NCBI GenBank assembly: GCA_902787575.1
Contig: CADAGX010000002.1
Span: 186,001-250,000 of the forward strand
Direction of reading: 5' to 3'
Source of the DNA: an uncultured Bacteroidales bacterium
GTDB lineage: Bacteria; Bacteroidota; Bacteroidia; Bacteroidales; Bacteroidaceae
DNA length: 64,000 bases
Under the pieces are notes generated by a model. That model had not been told where the DNA came from. It saw nothing but the letters and a program-made list of their open reading frames with translations, and ran no database searches. Position numbers and translations under genes: made by a program. Positions within the stretch are counted from its first letter, which is position 1; each line of letters starts with the position of its first letter. Below are positions 24,276 to 33,000 of the stretch, piece by piece.

Positions 24276-26126
24276 TCAGATGTCTATGCTGACGCCACCC
24301 ATGAACGTGGCTTTTGGCATGGGGAAGCCCAGATAAGTCTGATAGCGCTGGGCCAGCAGGTTCTCGCCCTTTGCAAAGATGCGCAGTTCGCGCAGGATGC
24401 GGTAGCTGGCAGTTGCATTCAGCAGCGTGAAGTCTTCCTTCTTTCCGTTGTCACCCGGCGTTAGGTAGAGGTTGTTGATGTGCTGCAGCCCCATCACGAG
24501 CGAGAAGCGACCGTACGTGCAGTTGGTTCCGAGATAGGCTTTGTGCTCTGGCGCGCCGGCCACAGGATTCTTCATGTGTAGGTAGCTGTAGTTGGCGTTC
24601 AAGGTCCAGTGCCGCGTCAGCGGGCAGCTGCCTTCGACCTCCAATCCGTGATGAGTGAATTTTCCCGTGTTCATGTTCAACGGCCGGCCGCCGGACATGA
24701 TGCGGTTGATGAGGTTCTCGCCCTTGATAAGGAACACATTGGCACCGATGCGTGCGCCCGAAGCGAAGTGGCGCGTGTAAGCCAGTTCGTAATTCATCAT
24801 ACGTTCGGGCTTCAGGTCGGGATTCTTCGGTGGGAACATATACATCTCGCGTATAATCGGGTTGCGGAAACCCTTCGACACGATGGCCTTCAGTGCATCC
24901 TGCTGTGTCAGTCGGAATGTGACGCCTCCCTGTGGCACCACCTCAGTCCCCACCTGACTGTGCCAGTCGGCGCGTACGCCGGCATTGAGTGTGAGCCAGT
25001 TGCATACGTCCTGCCGGAAATCCAGGTAGGCGCCCACTTCGTTCTGTGTGGTGTCTGCCAGTTCGGTGCGTGTGCCGTTGTTGTTCCTGTTCCATGCGTG
25101 TCCGCCGAAGTGCTGCCAGTCCATGCCCACCGTGGTGCGGTTGCCGCGGAAGAGCGATGCACCCTGAAACCAAGTGATGCCGGCAATGTGGTCGTTGTGC
25201 AGGTAGTGGTAGGTTTTCGGCGCCGCGCCGTACGGGTAGCCGTCGTCGATATTATGGTGGCCCCAGTCGTAGAAAGCACGCAGCGTGCCTGAGGTTTTCT
25301 CGTAGCGGTTCTGCACCGAGAAGGATGCCAAGCCTCGCGTGATGCGGCTGTCGTTGTCGAGCAGCGGCGCCGTCTCTTCGCCGGGATTGCTGGCAAGGAA
25401 GTGCGTCATGTCCACGTCGCCTGTCAGTCGCCAGTTGTCGCTGAGTTCGTAGCCAAGTTTCACGAAGCCTGCCGTGGAAGCAAAGTTGGAATTGGCCCTG
25501 TGGCCGTCAGTACGCTGATAGTTGATGCCCACCACGCTCGAGAAGCGGCCGTATTTCAGTCGGTTTACAGCCTCACCCTGCAGCGTACCGTAGGAGCCGG
25601 CTCCCAGTTGGAAGCTGGTCTGCTGTCCGTCTTGCTGTGCCTGGCGCGTGATAATGTTCACCACGCCACCCATGGCGTTCGAGCCGTAGAGCACACTGGC
25701 CGGGCCGCGAAGCACTTCCACCCGCTCGGCCATCATCGTCTGGTAGGCGTCAGGAATGGGATGTCCCATCAGTCCGGCGTATTGCGGTTGGCCGTCTATC
25801 AGCACCAGCAGTTGGGCGCCGCTGCCCACGCCACGCACCATCATGTTGCCTGCAGCACCCGTGCTGACGCCGTAGCCCAGCAGGTTACGACTGGTAATGA
25901 AGAGGCCGGGCACCTGCTCGGTCAGTGTGGGCAATACGCTGGGACGGAAATTCTCGGCCAGTTTTTCGTGCGAGACAACTGTTACACTCACGGGCACGGA
26001 GTTGACAGGCGCCTCGTCGCGTGTGCCAGTCACCAGCACCTCTTGTATGGTGCTGTCTTTCATTACTTCCTCGGCCGACATGCCGAGCGACAGGCACAAT
26101 GTGCCTAAAAGAAGAAATCTTCTCAT
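24276..26126 (-). CDS. TonB-dependent outer-membrane receptor
   Basis: This 616-residue protein has a signal peptide (MRRFLLLGTLCLSLGMSA). The TonB-box-like region IQEVLVTGTRDEAPVNSVPV is followed by a plug domain (LPTLTEQVPGLFITS, VRGVGSGAQLLVLIDGQPQ, RVEVLRGPASVLYGSNAMGG). A beta-barrel ends in LAQRYQTYLGFPMPKATFMG and a terminal Ile. At this length it resembles siderophore, vitamin or metal receptors (CirA/BtuB class), not the SusC polysaccharide type. No SusD partner is present. It is the last gene of an operon with two Fe-S redox proteins, so its ligand may be reduced or processed in the periplasm; this is inference. Confidence 0.93.
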   Translation of the reverse strand: MRRFLLLGTLCLSLGMSAEEVMKDSTIQEVLVTGTRDEAPVNSVPVSVTVVSHEKLAENFRPSVLPTLTEQVPGLFITSRNLLGYGVSTGAAGNMMVRGVGSGAQLLVLIDGQPQYAGLMGHPIPDAYQTMMAERVEVLRGPASVLYGSNAMGGVVNIITRQAQQDGQQTSFQLGAGSYGTLQGEAVNRLKYGRFSSVVGINYQRTDGHRANSNFASTAGFVKLGYELSDNWRLTGDVDMTHFLASNPGEETAPLLDNDSRITRGLASFSVQNRYEKTSGTLRAFYDWGHHNIDDGYPYGAAPKTYHYLHNDHIAGITWFQGASLFRGNRTTVGMDWQHFGGHAWNRNNNGTRTELADTTQNEVGAYLDFRQDVCNWLTLNAGVRADWHSQVGTEVVPQGGVTFRLTQQDALKAIVSKGFRNPIIREMYMFPPKNPDLKPERMMNYELAYTRHFASGARIGANVFLIKGENLINRIMSGGRPLNMNTGKFTHHGLEVEGSCPLTRHWTLNANYSYLHMKNPVAGAPEHKAYLGTNCTYGRFSLVMGLQHINNLYLTPGDNGKKEDFTLLNATASYRILRELRIFAKGENLLAQRYQTYLGFPMPKATFMGGVSIDI

Positions 26127-26160
26127 AACAATCTTTTACCTTAAACTATGCATTCCTTAA

Positions 26161-26190
26161 CTATGGACTATGCACTATGGACTATGCACT
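26161..26190. repeat. Tandem heptamer array (CTATGSA) in an intercistronic gap
   Basis: CTATGGA, CTATGCA, CTATGGA, CTATGCA and CT run without interruption up to the stop codon of the aldo/keto reductase gene. A single extra CTATGCA lies at 26146-26152. A similar array lies in the next gap of the same operon. Confidence 0.85.
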
Positions 26191-27599
26191 TACAATGTGC
26201 CTTGCTTCAGCTTCTCCACAAACTGATCTACGCGTTGCAACTCGCGTGGGATGTCTATGTTTTGCGGACAGTGAGGCACACACTCGCGGCAGCTGACGCA
26301 GTGGTTGGCCTGTCGCAGGCGAGGCACGCTCCGGTCGTAGCCCACCAGGAAAGCACGTCGGGCCTGCTCATAATTTTTGGCCTGCTGGCTTTCGGGCACG
26401 TTGCCCTTGTTCACACATTTATTATAGTGTACGAAGATGCCCGGGATGTCGAGTCCGTAGGGGCACGGCATGCAGTATTTGCAGTCGTTGCACGGGATGG
26501 TGGGATAACTCTTTATGAGCGCCGCCGTCTCGCCTTCGAGCCACTGCTGTTCCTCCTCGCTGAGCGGTTCCAGCGGGCTGTAGGTGCGCAGGTTGTCCTC
26601 CAGATGTTCCATATACGTCATGCCGCTCAGCACAGTCAGCACGTTAGGCTTGCTGCCTATGTAGCGGAAAGCCCAGCTGGCCACGCTGTTCTCCGGCTTG
26701 CGACTCTTCAGGTGTGCCACCACGTGGTCGGGCACCTTGGAGAGACGGCCGCCGAGTAGCGGTTCCATGATGACGGCTGGAATGCCCAGCTTCTCCAACT
26801 CGGCGTAGAGGTACGAGCCGTTCACGTTGCGCCCGTCGGCCTGATTCCAGTCCACGTAGTTGGCTTGAATCTGCACGAAGTCCCACTTGTATTCGTCGTT
26901 GTGCGCCAGCAGCCAGTCATACACCTCCACGTCTCCGTGGAACGAGAAGCCGAGGTTGCGGATGCGGCCCTTCTCTCGCTGCTCCATGAGCCACTGCAGC
27001 AGGCCGTTGTCCAGATAACGCTGCTGCAGGTTCTGCAGTCCGCCGCCGCCAACAGAGTGAAGCAGCAGGTAGTCCACGTAGTCCGTCTTCAGGTAGCGCA
27101 GGCTGTTCTCGAACATTTTCGTACCTTCCTCGAACGACCATTGCGACGGGCTGAAGTTCGAGAGTTTTGTGGCGATGAAATACTTGTCGCGCGCATATCC
27201 GCTCTGTTCCAATGCGATGCCCAGCGACTCCTCGCTCTGTCCGCGGCAGTAGGCTGGCGACGTGTCGAAGTAGTTTACGCCGTGGTCGAGCGCGTAGCGG
27301 CAGAGGCGGTTCACTTGCTCTTGGTCTATTTCTTCGTTGTTGGGGTTGTCGGCTGTGCGCGCGCTGCCGCCTTTTGTGGTCGGCAGGCGCATCCATCCGT
27401 ATCCCAGAATGCTGACGCGGTCGCCCGTCTTGGGGTTTGTGCGATATGTCATCTTGTCTTTCGGCACTTCGCCTGTGTGGTGTCCCATCGGGTCGAGGTC
27501 CACTTCGGCGTTCTGCTTGCCGCCACAGCTGGCAAGGGCTGTCGTGGCGGCCACGGTGCCGCCCACCTTCAGAAAGTCTCGTCTGTTATACTGCTTCAT
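26190..27599 (-). CDS. Tat-exported aldo/keto reductase-ferredoxin lipoprotein
   Basis: This 469-residue protein has a twin-arginine signal (YNRRDFLKVGG) and a lipobox LASC (Cys25), so it should be exported folded and lipid-anchored. The AKR barrel has VNYFDTSPAYCRGQSEESLG (Asp and Tyr of the tetrad), FIATKLSN (Lys) and YLLLHSVGGG (His). The C-terminal part has two ferredoxin-like cysteine sets, CNDCKYCMPCPYGLDIPG and CVSCRECVPHCPQNIDIP. The family is known as aldo/keto reductases with 4Fe-4S clusters, mostly uncharacterised. Downstream of a NapH-NapG-like quinol oxidase, it could receive electrons outside the cytoplasm rather than from NADPH; this is inference. Confidence 0.9.
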   Translation of the reverse strand: MKQYNRRDFLKVGGTVAATTALASCGGKQNAEVDLDPMGHHTGEVPKDKMTYRTNPKTGDRVSILGYGWMRLPTTKGGSARTADNPNNEEIDQEQVNRLCRYALDHGVNYFDTSPAYCRGQSEESLGIALEQSGYARDKYFIATKLSNFSPSQWSFEEGTKMFENSLRYLKTDYVDYLLLHSVGGGGLQNLQQRYLDNGLLQWLMEQREKGRIRNLGFSFHGDVEVYDWLLAHNDEYKWDFVQIQANYVDWNQADGRNVNGSYLYAELEKLGIPAVIMEPLLGGRLSKVPDHVVAHLKSRKPENSVASWAFRYIGSKPNVLTVLSGMTYMEHLEDNLRTYSPLEPLSEEEQQWLEGETAALIKSYPTIPCNDCKYCMPCPYGLDIPGIFVHYNKCVNKGNVPESQQAKNYEQARRAFLVGYDRSVPRLRQANHCVSCRECVPHCPQNIDIPRELQRVDQFVEKLKQGTL

Positions 27600-27624
27600 A
27601 TCGTATGTGTTCTTTAATTCTTAA

Positions 27625-27651
27625 CTATGGACTATGCACTATGCACTATGA
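27625..27651. repeat. Tandem heptamer array (CTATGSA) in the second intercistronic gap
   Basis: CTATGGA, CTATGCA, CTATGCA and CTATGA lie in the 56-bp gap between the Fe-S membrane gene and the aldo/keto reductase gene. Both arrays are preceded by TTAA. Confidence 0.85.
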
Positions 27652-27655
27652 CCTG

Positions 27656-29236
27656 TCAAATCTCCTTCTGCACCTCGTGGCCTTCCACGTAGATGGCACT
27701 GAACGGACGGCTCGGGCAAACATATTCGCACGCGCCGCATCCGATACACTTCTCTTCGTTCACCACGGGTATGAAGTGCAGCGACTGCCAGTCCACAGGC
27801 TGATTCTGTGCGTCGAACCATCGTCCGTGGTCGCCCTGGTGATAGTTTCCGTCGGGCAGCATCTGTATGGCGCCGGTGGGACAGTGGCGGGCGCAGTTGC
27901 CGCACGGCTTGTCCTCGTTGGCCGGGATGCAGTTTTCGCGTACCCACACGGCGTGGCCCACCTGCGTGGAGCTGCGTTCCTCCACAGTGATGGGCAGTAT
28001 GGCACCCGTGGGGCACACCTGCGAGCAGCGGTTGCACTCGGGACGGCAATAACCACGCTCGTAGCTCACCTCGGGCTGCATAAAATTCTTCAGGCTGCCG
28101 TTCGGCCGCAGCACATCGTTGGGACACGAGTCGATGCACAACTGGCAGGCCGTGCAGTGCTCGCTTAGATTGCGTACCGAGACGGAGCCCGGCGGTGTTA
28201 TCTTGTGCTTGCGCTTTGGTTTCTGCTTGTCCTCGATGATGGCGAAGCCGCCGTCGGTTGTCTTATCCTGTGCGTGTGCCAGTGCCGTTCCTGCCAGCAG
28301 GGCTGCCGATGTCAGCACGGCGCGGCGACCGTCGTCCACCTTCTCGGCTTGCGTCTCGGCAGTGGTCTCGGCCGTTTCTGCAGCCTTCTGCTTGCGTGCG
28401 TACAGGATGTTTTCCTTGTCTATCATGGGCTTGTAGCCGAAGGCAAGCGCTCCGAACTTACATTCCTCGAGGCAGTCGCCGCACACCACGCAGCGCGAGT
28501 AGTCTATCTCGTGGCGGCTGAGGTCGATGCAGGCGGACTTGCAGTTGCGCTCGCACTTGCGGCAGTTTTTGCACGCATTGGCATCCATCACCACCTTCAG
28601 TCGTGCATGCTTGCTTAGCATGCCCAGCAGGGTTCCCACGGGGCAAACCGTGTTGCACCACGTGCGGCCTCCGCGCCATGCCAGCACGGCGATGATGCAC
28701 CACAGCACGAGCGAGATGCCCAGCGTGGCGGCACTCTTCATCCACACGTCCACCGAGTAGAAAGCATAGCTGTCGTAGTGCTCCGCGATGCTGGCCAGCA
28801 CATTGTTTCCCATCTTGTAGAGCGGCGCCACCATCGAGCCCACGATGCGCCCATACGTGCTGTACGGGAAGATGAGGCCTGCCAGCCAGCCCAATCCGGC
28901 CGACAGCGCCACACCAGCGCCCAGTACGAACAGAGGACGCATAATGTCGTGGGCCGGCGAATAGCTGTATTTGTTCTTTTTCCTGTTAAACCATGCGATG
29001 GCATCCTGCATCACGCCCAGCGGACATATCACAGAGCAGTAAATGCGGCCCAGCAGCAATGTCAGTACGGTCAGCAGCAGCAAAACTGCCACGTTCAACG
29101 ACAGCAACGCCGGCATAAACTGAATCTTGGCCATCCAGCCCAAATAGAAATGAGCCGTGCCGGTGAAGTCCACCAGCAGCCACGTAATCGAAACCCAGAA
29201 TATCAGGGCCAGTGCAACACGGATCTTTCTCAACAT
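27656..29236 (-). CDS. NapH-NapG-like fusion: membrane quinol oxidase with six [4Fe-4S] clusters
   Basis: This protein has 526 residues. The N-terminal half is NapH/NosR-like: about four to five membrane spans, two CxxxCP motifs (Cys67/Cys71 and Cys194/Cys198), then two ferredoxin clusters (Cys222-225-228-232 and Cys249-252-255-259). Residues 304-323 read RRAVLTSAALLAGTALAHAQ, a twin-arginine-like hydrophobic segment inside the chain. After it come four more cluster motifs (361-371, 397-408, 436-452 and 497-507) arranged as in periplasmic NapG/MauM. In nap systems NapH and NapG are separate proteins that take electrons from quinol to the periplasm. The start is ATG 29236, just after the -7 box. 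No nitrate reductase genes are nearby. Confidence 0.88.
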   Translation of the reverse strand: MLRKIRVALALIFWVSITWLLVDFTGTAHFYLGWMAKIQFMPALLSLNVAVLLLLTVLTLLLGRIYCSVICPLGVMQDAIAWFNRKKNKYSYSPAHDIMRPLFVLGAGVALSAGLGWLAGLIFPYSTYGRIVGSMVAPLYKMGNNVLASIAEHYDSYAFYSVDVWMKSAATLGISLVLWCIIAVLAWRGGRTWCNTVCPVGTLLGMLSKHARLKVVMDANACKNCRKCERNCKSACIDLSRHEIDYSRCVVCGDCLEECKFGALAFGYKPMIDKENILYARKQKAAETAETTAETQAEKVDDGRRAVLTSAALLAGTALAHAQDKTTDGGFAIIEDKQKPKRKHKITPPGSVSVRNLSEHCTACQLCIDSCPNDVLRPNGSLKNFMQPEVSYERGYCRPECNRCSQVCPTGAILPITVEERSSTQVGHAVWVRENCIPANEDKPCGNCARHCPTGAIQMLPDGNYHQGDHGRWFDAQNQPVDWQSLHFIPVVNEEKCIGCGACEYVCPSRPFSAIYVEGHEVQKEI

Positions 29237-29274
29237 AGCGTAGATAATAATGATTAATAAGTGTAAAATTTCTG

Positions 29275-29282
29275 CAAATGTA
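29275..29282 (-). promoter_or_regulatory. -7 box (TACATTTG) for the Fe-S/TonB operon
   Basis: TACATTTG on the minus strand lies about 38 nt before the ATG at 29236. It is the likely promoter of the three-gene operon. Confidence 0.65.
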
Positions 29283-30042
29283 GTCATTAATTTTGATTAC
29301 TCGCTTTTAGATTTTACGCTTTTGCTTGCACAATCTGCAGATTTAACATCTTTTATGTTTTTTCTTTTGCTCCGTGTTTCGGCGTTCCCGTCCGAGAATA
29401 ATTTCTCCCTGTGATATCCGAAAAATCGCGTGCATTTTCGCAAAAAAACACGCTTCGCAGGGCAAAACCTACACCTTTTTCCGTTGCCTACACTCGAACC
29501 TACACACCTTCAACGTGCAGTATGCCAGCCACTTAATGTACCAATAGTGTAGGATGTAGGTTTTTTTGCAGAAAAATTTTTTGGGATGGATGATGCAGCA
29601 TTCTCAGTTTCCGGAAATCAGAAGCCGTGATTCCTGTCGTTGCAAGGTCAAAGGAAAAGTAAAGGCTGCGCGGGCCTGCCAGCGGCTGCAGAAAGCCTTC
29701 TTCTCCCGATGAAAAGCTAAAACATAACACACGTTTTTATGTTGTTCAGCATATTTTAACAAAATATCCTGCCCTTGTAGGTCGCCCTTCGTGCCAAAAG
29801 CTGTATTTTTGAAGTGGCAAGTGCGAAAAGCATTCCTTCGGGTGCCGAAATACGACACGTGGCAAGGAGAGAAACCAAGCGTGGTTCTGGCAGAAAGCAC
29901 GTGTCGCATCGCAGAAGGCACACGTGTTGGCAAGGAGAGACACACGTAAGGCCGACAAAGCGGAAGCTACGAAACTAAGCTGATACAGAGATATAAAAAC
30001 CAAACTTAATTAACTATTTTATTAACCTTTAATGTTTCACTT
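29283..30042. other. 760-bp non-coding region upstream of the giant surface protein
   Basis: No convincing gene is present. It holds repeated CCTACAC words (29467-29515), an inverted match AAAACCTACAC (29464-29474) with GTGTAGGATGTAGGTTTTTTT-type sequence at 29547-29567, and a small palindrome ATATTTTAACAAAATAT (29751-29767). The dispersed ACACGTCGC-type repeats at about 29849-29950 and an AT-rich leader before 30043 complete it. A promoter for the downstream gene is probable. A TAACCTTT at 30023 is too close to the start codon to be convincing. Confidence 0.6.
29849..29950. repeat. ACACGTCGCA-type repeat cluster, locus c
   Basis: ACGACACGTGGCAAGGAGAG and CACGTGTTGGCAAGGAGAGA are direct near-copies about 67 bp apart. 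Between them lies GCACGTGTCGCATCGC, in inverted relation to the first copy. It is the most divergent of the six loci. Confidence 0.6.
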
Positions 30043-33000
30043 ATGATGAAAGAAAAACTACTGAGAATGTGCTTGATGGGCATGATGTTGCTCGCTGGCA
30101 CGTCTGTATGGGCTCTGTCTCAAGTGGACGGAGTTTACCAGATTGGTACAGGTGACGACCTGAAAGCCTTTGCCGAACTGGTGAACAGTGGTGAGGTGGA
30201 CGCCAATGCTGTGCTGACAGCTGATATCGAATACGATATCAAGAGTCCGCAGATTGGTAACAGAACCAATGACTACACCTCCTACAATGGAACATTTGAC
30301 GGTCAGGGACACAGCGTGACCATCAACATGTTCGCCGAAACAGAGGGTTGTGCTCTCTTTAACGGTGTAGGCCCCAAGGGATGGGTGAAGAACCTTATCG
30401 TGAAGGGTACCATTACCACCTCTTCTAAATTGGCAGCAGGTGTTGCTGTGGACAACTTCGGTCTCATCTCCAACTGTGTGGCCGACATTACCATCGTCAG
30501 CAGTATCTCTGGCGATGCCACTCATGGCGGTATAGCTGCACGTGGTTTGCAAGGATTCGTTGTGGACTGTCTTTCAATGGTGAAGATGCAATCCAAGACG
30601 GCTACCAACTGCGGTGGTCTCGTTGGATGGCCCACCAAGAAGATGTCCGTCGAAAACTGCTTGAACATCAACGAAATGGAGCTGGCTCAGGAGAGCGGTA
30701 GCGCTGTGGTAGTACGTAATCCAGGCGGTAACCTCGGTCGCGCCTATGGCGTGTACTTCAAGACTCCGTTCGGCGACCTCACAGGCGGTACGCAGATTAC
30801 CGATGAGGATCTCAAGAGCGGTAAAGTCTGCTTCCTGCTGAACAACGACCAGAGCGACATCCAGTGGACGCAGAACATTGGCGAGGACGACTATCCTGTC
30901 CCCTTCAAGACCCACAAGCAAGTTTACTGCTCGGCCGACACCAAGTGCGATGGTACGACAGACGTGGAGGGTGCTACCTACAGCAACACTCCCGCTGGCG
31001 GTACGCCGACTCCTCACGAACTGACCGCAGGTTTCTGCTCTGTTTGTAAGGGTGTGGACAAGACGACCACGTATCATGCAACATCGCATAACGATGCTCT
31101 GAGAGGATACTTCAATATGCGATACTTGGAGCGCGACAAGGACGGCTACTATCTGATAAAGAATGCCGACGACATGCTCTGGCTCTCCAACATGATTCCG
31201 ATGGGTCTGGAGCGCTTCCACGCACGTTTCGTAAATGATGTGGACTTCAGCGAGCACGGATACTGGATTAACACCAGCAACTGGTTCGCCGGTAAGATTG
31301 ATGGTGCCGGTCACAAGGTGACCCTCAACATTGATGGTGCCGACAACTATCCTGCCCTCGTTCCTCAGTTGGCCGGTGATGTGTCGAACATCTGGATCGA
31401 CGGTACGCTGAGCACGTCTCGTACCTTTGCCGGTTCTGTTTGCTGCGAGTTTCAGAAGCAGGATCAGCGTGGTGCTCCAACCATTACGAACGTTATCAGT
31501 ACTGCAGAAATCATTACCACAAAGCAGGGCGACGGTACGCAAGGCGGACTCGTAGGTCGTGCTACGGTTGGAAACGGCAAGATTACGAACTGTATGTTTG
31601 CCGGCGCCATAACGAGCCCCGACAAAGTGACCAACAACTGCGGTGGTCTTATCGGATGGGCCAGCAACCCCGTCTTTGTGGACAACTGTGTGGTGGCAGC
31701 TACGTTCGATATAGGTGACGGCGACAACAACACCTTCTCTCGTAACTCGACGAACCTGCGTGTGACAGAGCGTCCTCTGTATTATCTGAACGCCAACGGC
31801 GCTATTCCTGCTGGTACGATTCAGATATTCGAGGAAGACCTTGCTTCCGGTGCACTGGCTTATCTGCTGAATGGCGACCAGAGCAAGATAGAATGGACGC
31901 AGGCTTTGGGCACAGACGACTATCCTATGCCCTTCCCCGGCCACGGACAAGTCTATGCACAGCCTTCCGACGGCTATCGTTGCGACGGCACCCCGCTTGG
32001 AACTATCACATACACCAACACGCCGCAGAGCGTGATTATTCCGGCTCACACCTACGCAGATGGTTTCTGTGCAGTCTGCGACCAGTATGACCCCGACTAT
32101 ATGACTCCCAACGAGGACGGATTCTATGTGTTGAGTACACCTCGCCAGTTGGCATGGTTCAGCCATAAGGTGGTGGACGGCGGCAATGGCTCGCTCAACG
32201 CCATCATGACGGAGGACCTCGACATGAGCGACGAGACACATTTCCGCAGCATCGGTATCGAAAAGATTCCTTACAACGGTCACTTCGACGGCCAGCACCA
32301 TGTAATCAGCAACCTTATCATCAATGAGCCGGCCATCAAGGGTGTAGGCTTCATTGGTGCCATTGCCGGTCCGGCCCTCATCGAGAACCTGACGCTCGAC
32401 GAGAGTTGCGCCATCACGGGTAACGGCTACGTAGGCTTCATTGGCTTCTCGGCTCCCATCTCGGGTTCTGCTACGTTGCGCAATCTGGGCAACGAGGGTT
32501 CCGTTACTTCTGTTGACGGTGCCAATGCCGGTGGTATTCTGGGCTGCTCCATGAGCAGTAGCGTGAAGTTCACACTCGAGAACTGCTACAGCACAGGTGC
32601 CATCAAGGGCCCGAAGGAGAACGGTATGCTCTCTGGCTGGCTCGGAAGCAACGCAGTGGTGACGAACTGCTGGTCGACGAGCGAAATCGAAGGCTTCAGC
32701 GACGAGGCTACCAAATTCTGCCGCCGCGGCAGCGCCACGTTCACCAACTGCTACGCCACAGACGGTGACGGCTCACAGGCAGCGAAGGTTACTGCAGAGC
32801 AGGTGGAAAGCGGTTATCTGACATACAAGCTGAACGGTAGCAAGTTCAAGGACGCAGTCTGGTTCCAGACCCTCGGTGAGGATTTGCATCCTGTCACCAT
32901 TCCCACGCACGCGGTACCTTATTATATAGGTGGCGAGTATGGCTCTGTGAAGGACGGCGAAATCGAAGACCTCTTCGAGGCCATCAAGACTGTGGAGAAG

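Noticed and set aside
24276-26126. A SusC-type polysaccharide receptor
   Set aside because: The protein is far shorter than SusC, lacks the N-terminal carboxypeptidase-like domain and has no SusD neighbour.
24276-29236. A periplasmic nitrate reductase (nap) locus
   Set aside because: Only NapH/NapG-like parts are present; there is no NapA, NapB or NapD, and the partner is an aldo/keto reductase.
29283-30042. A tRNA or small protein gene in the long gap
   Set aside because: I could not fold a cloverleaf or find a frame with a ribosome site and plausible composition.
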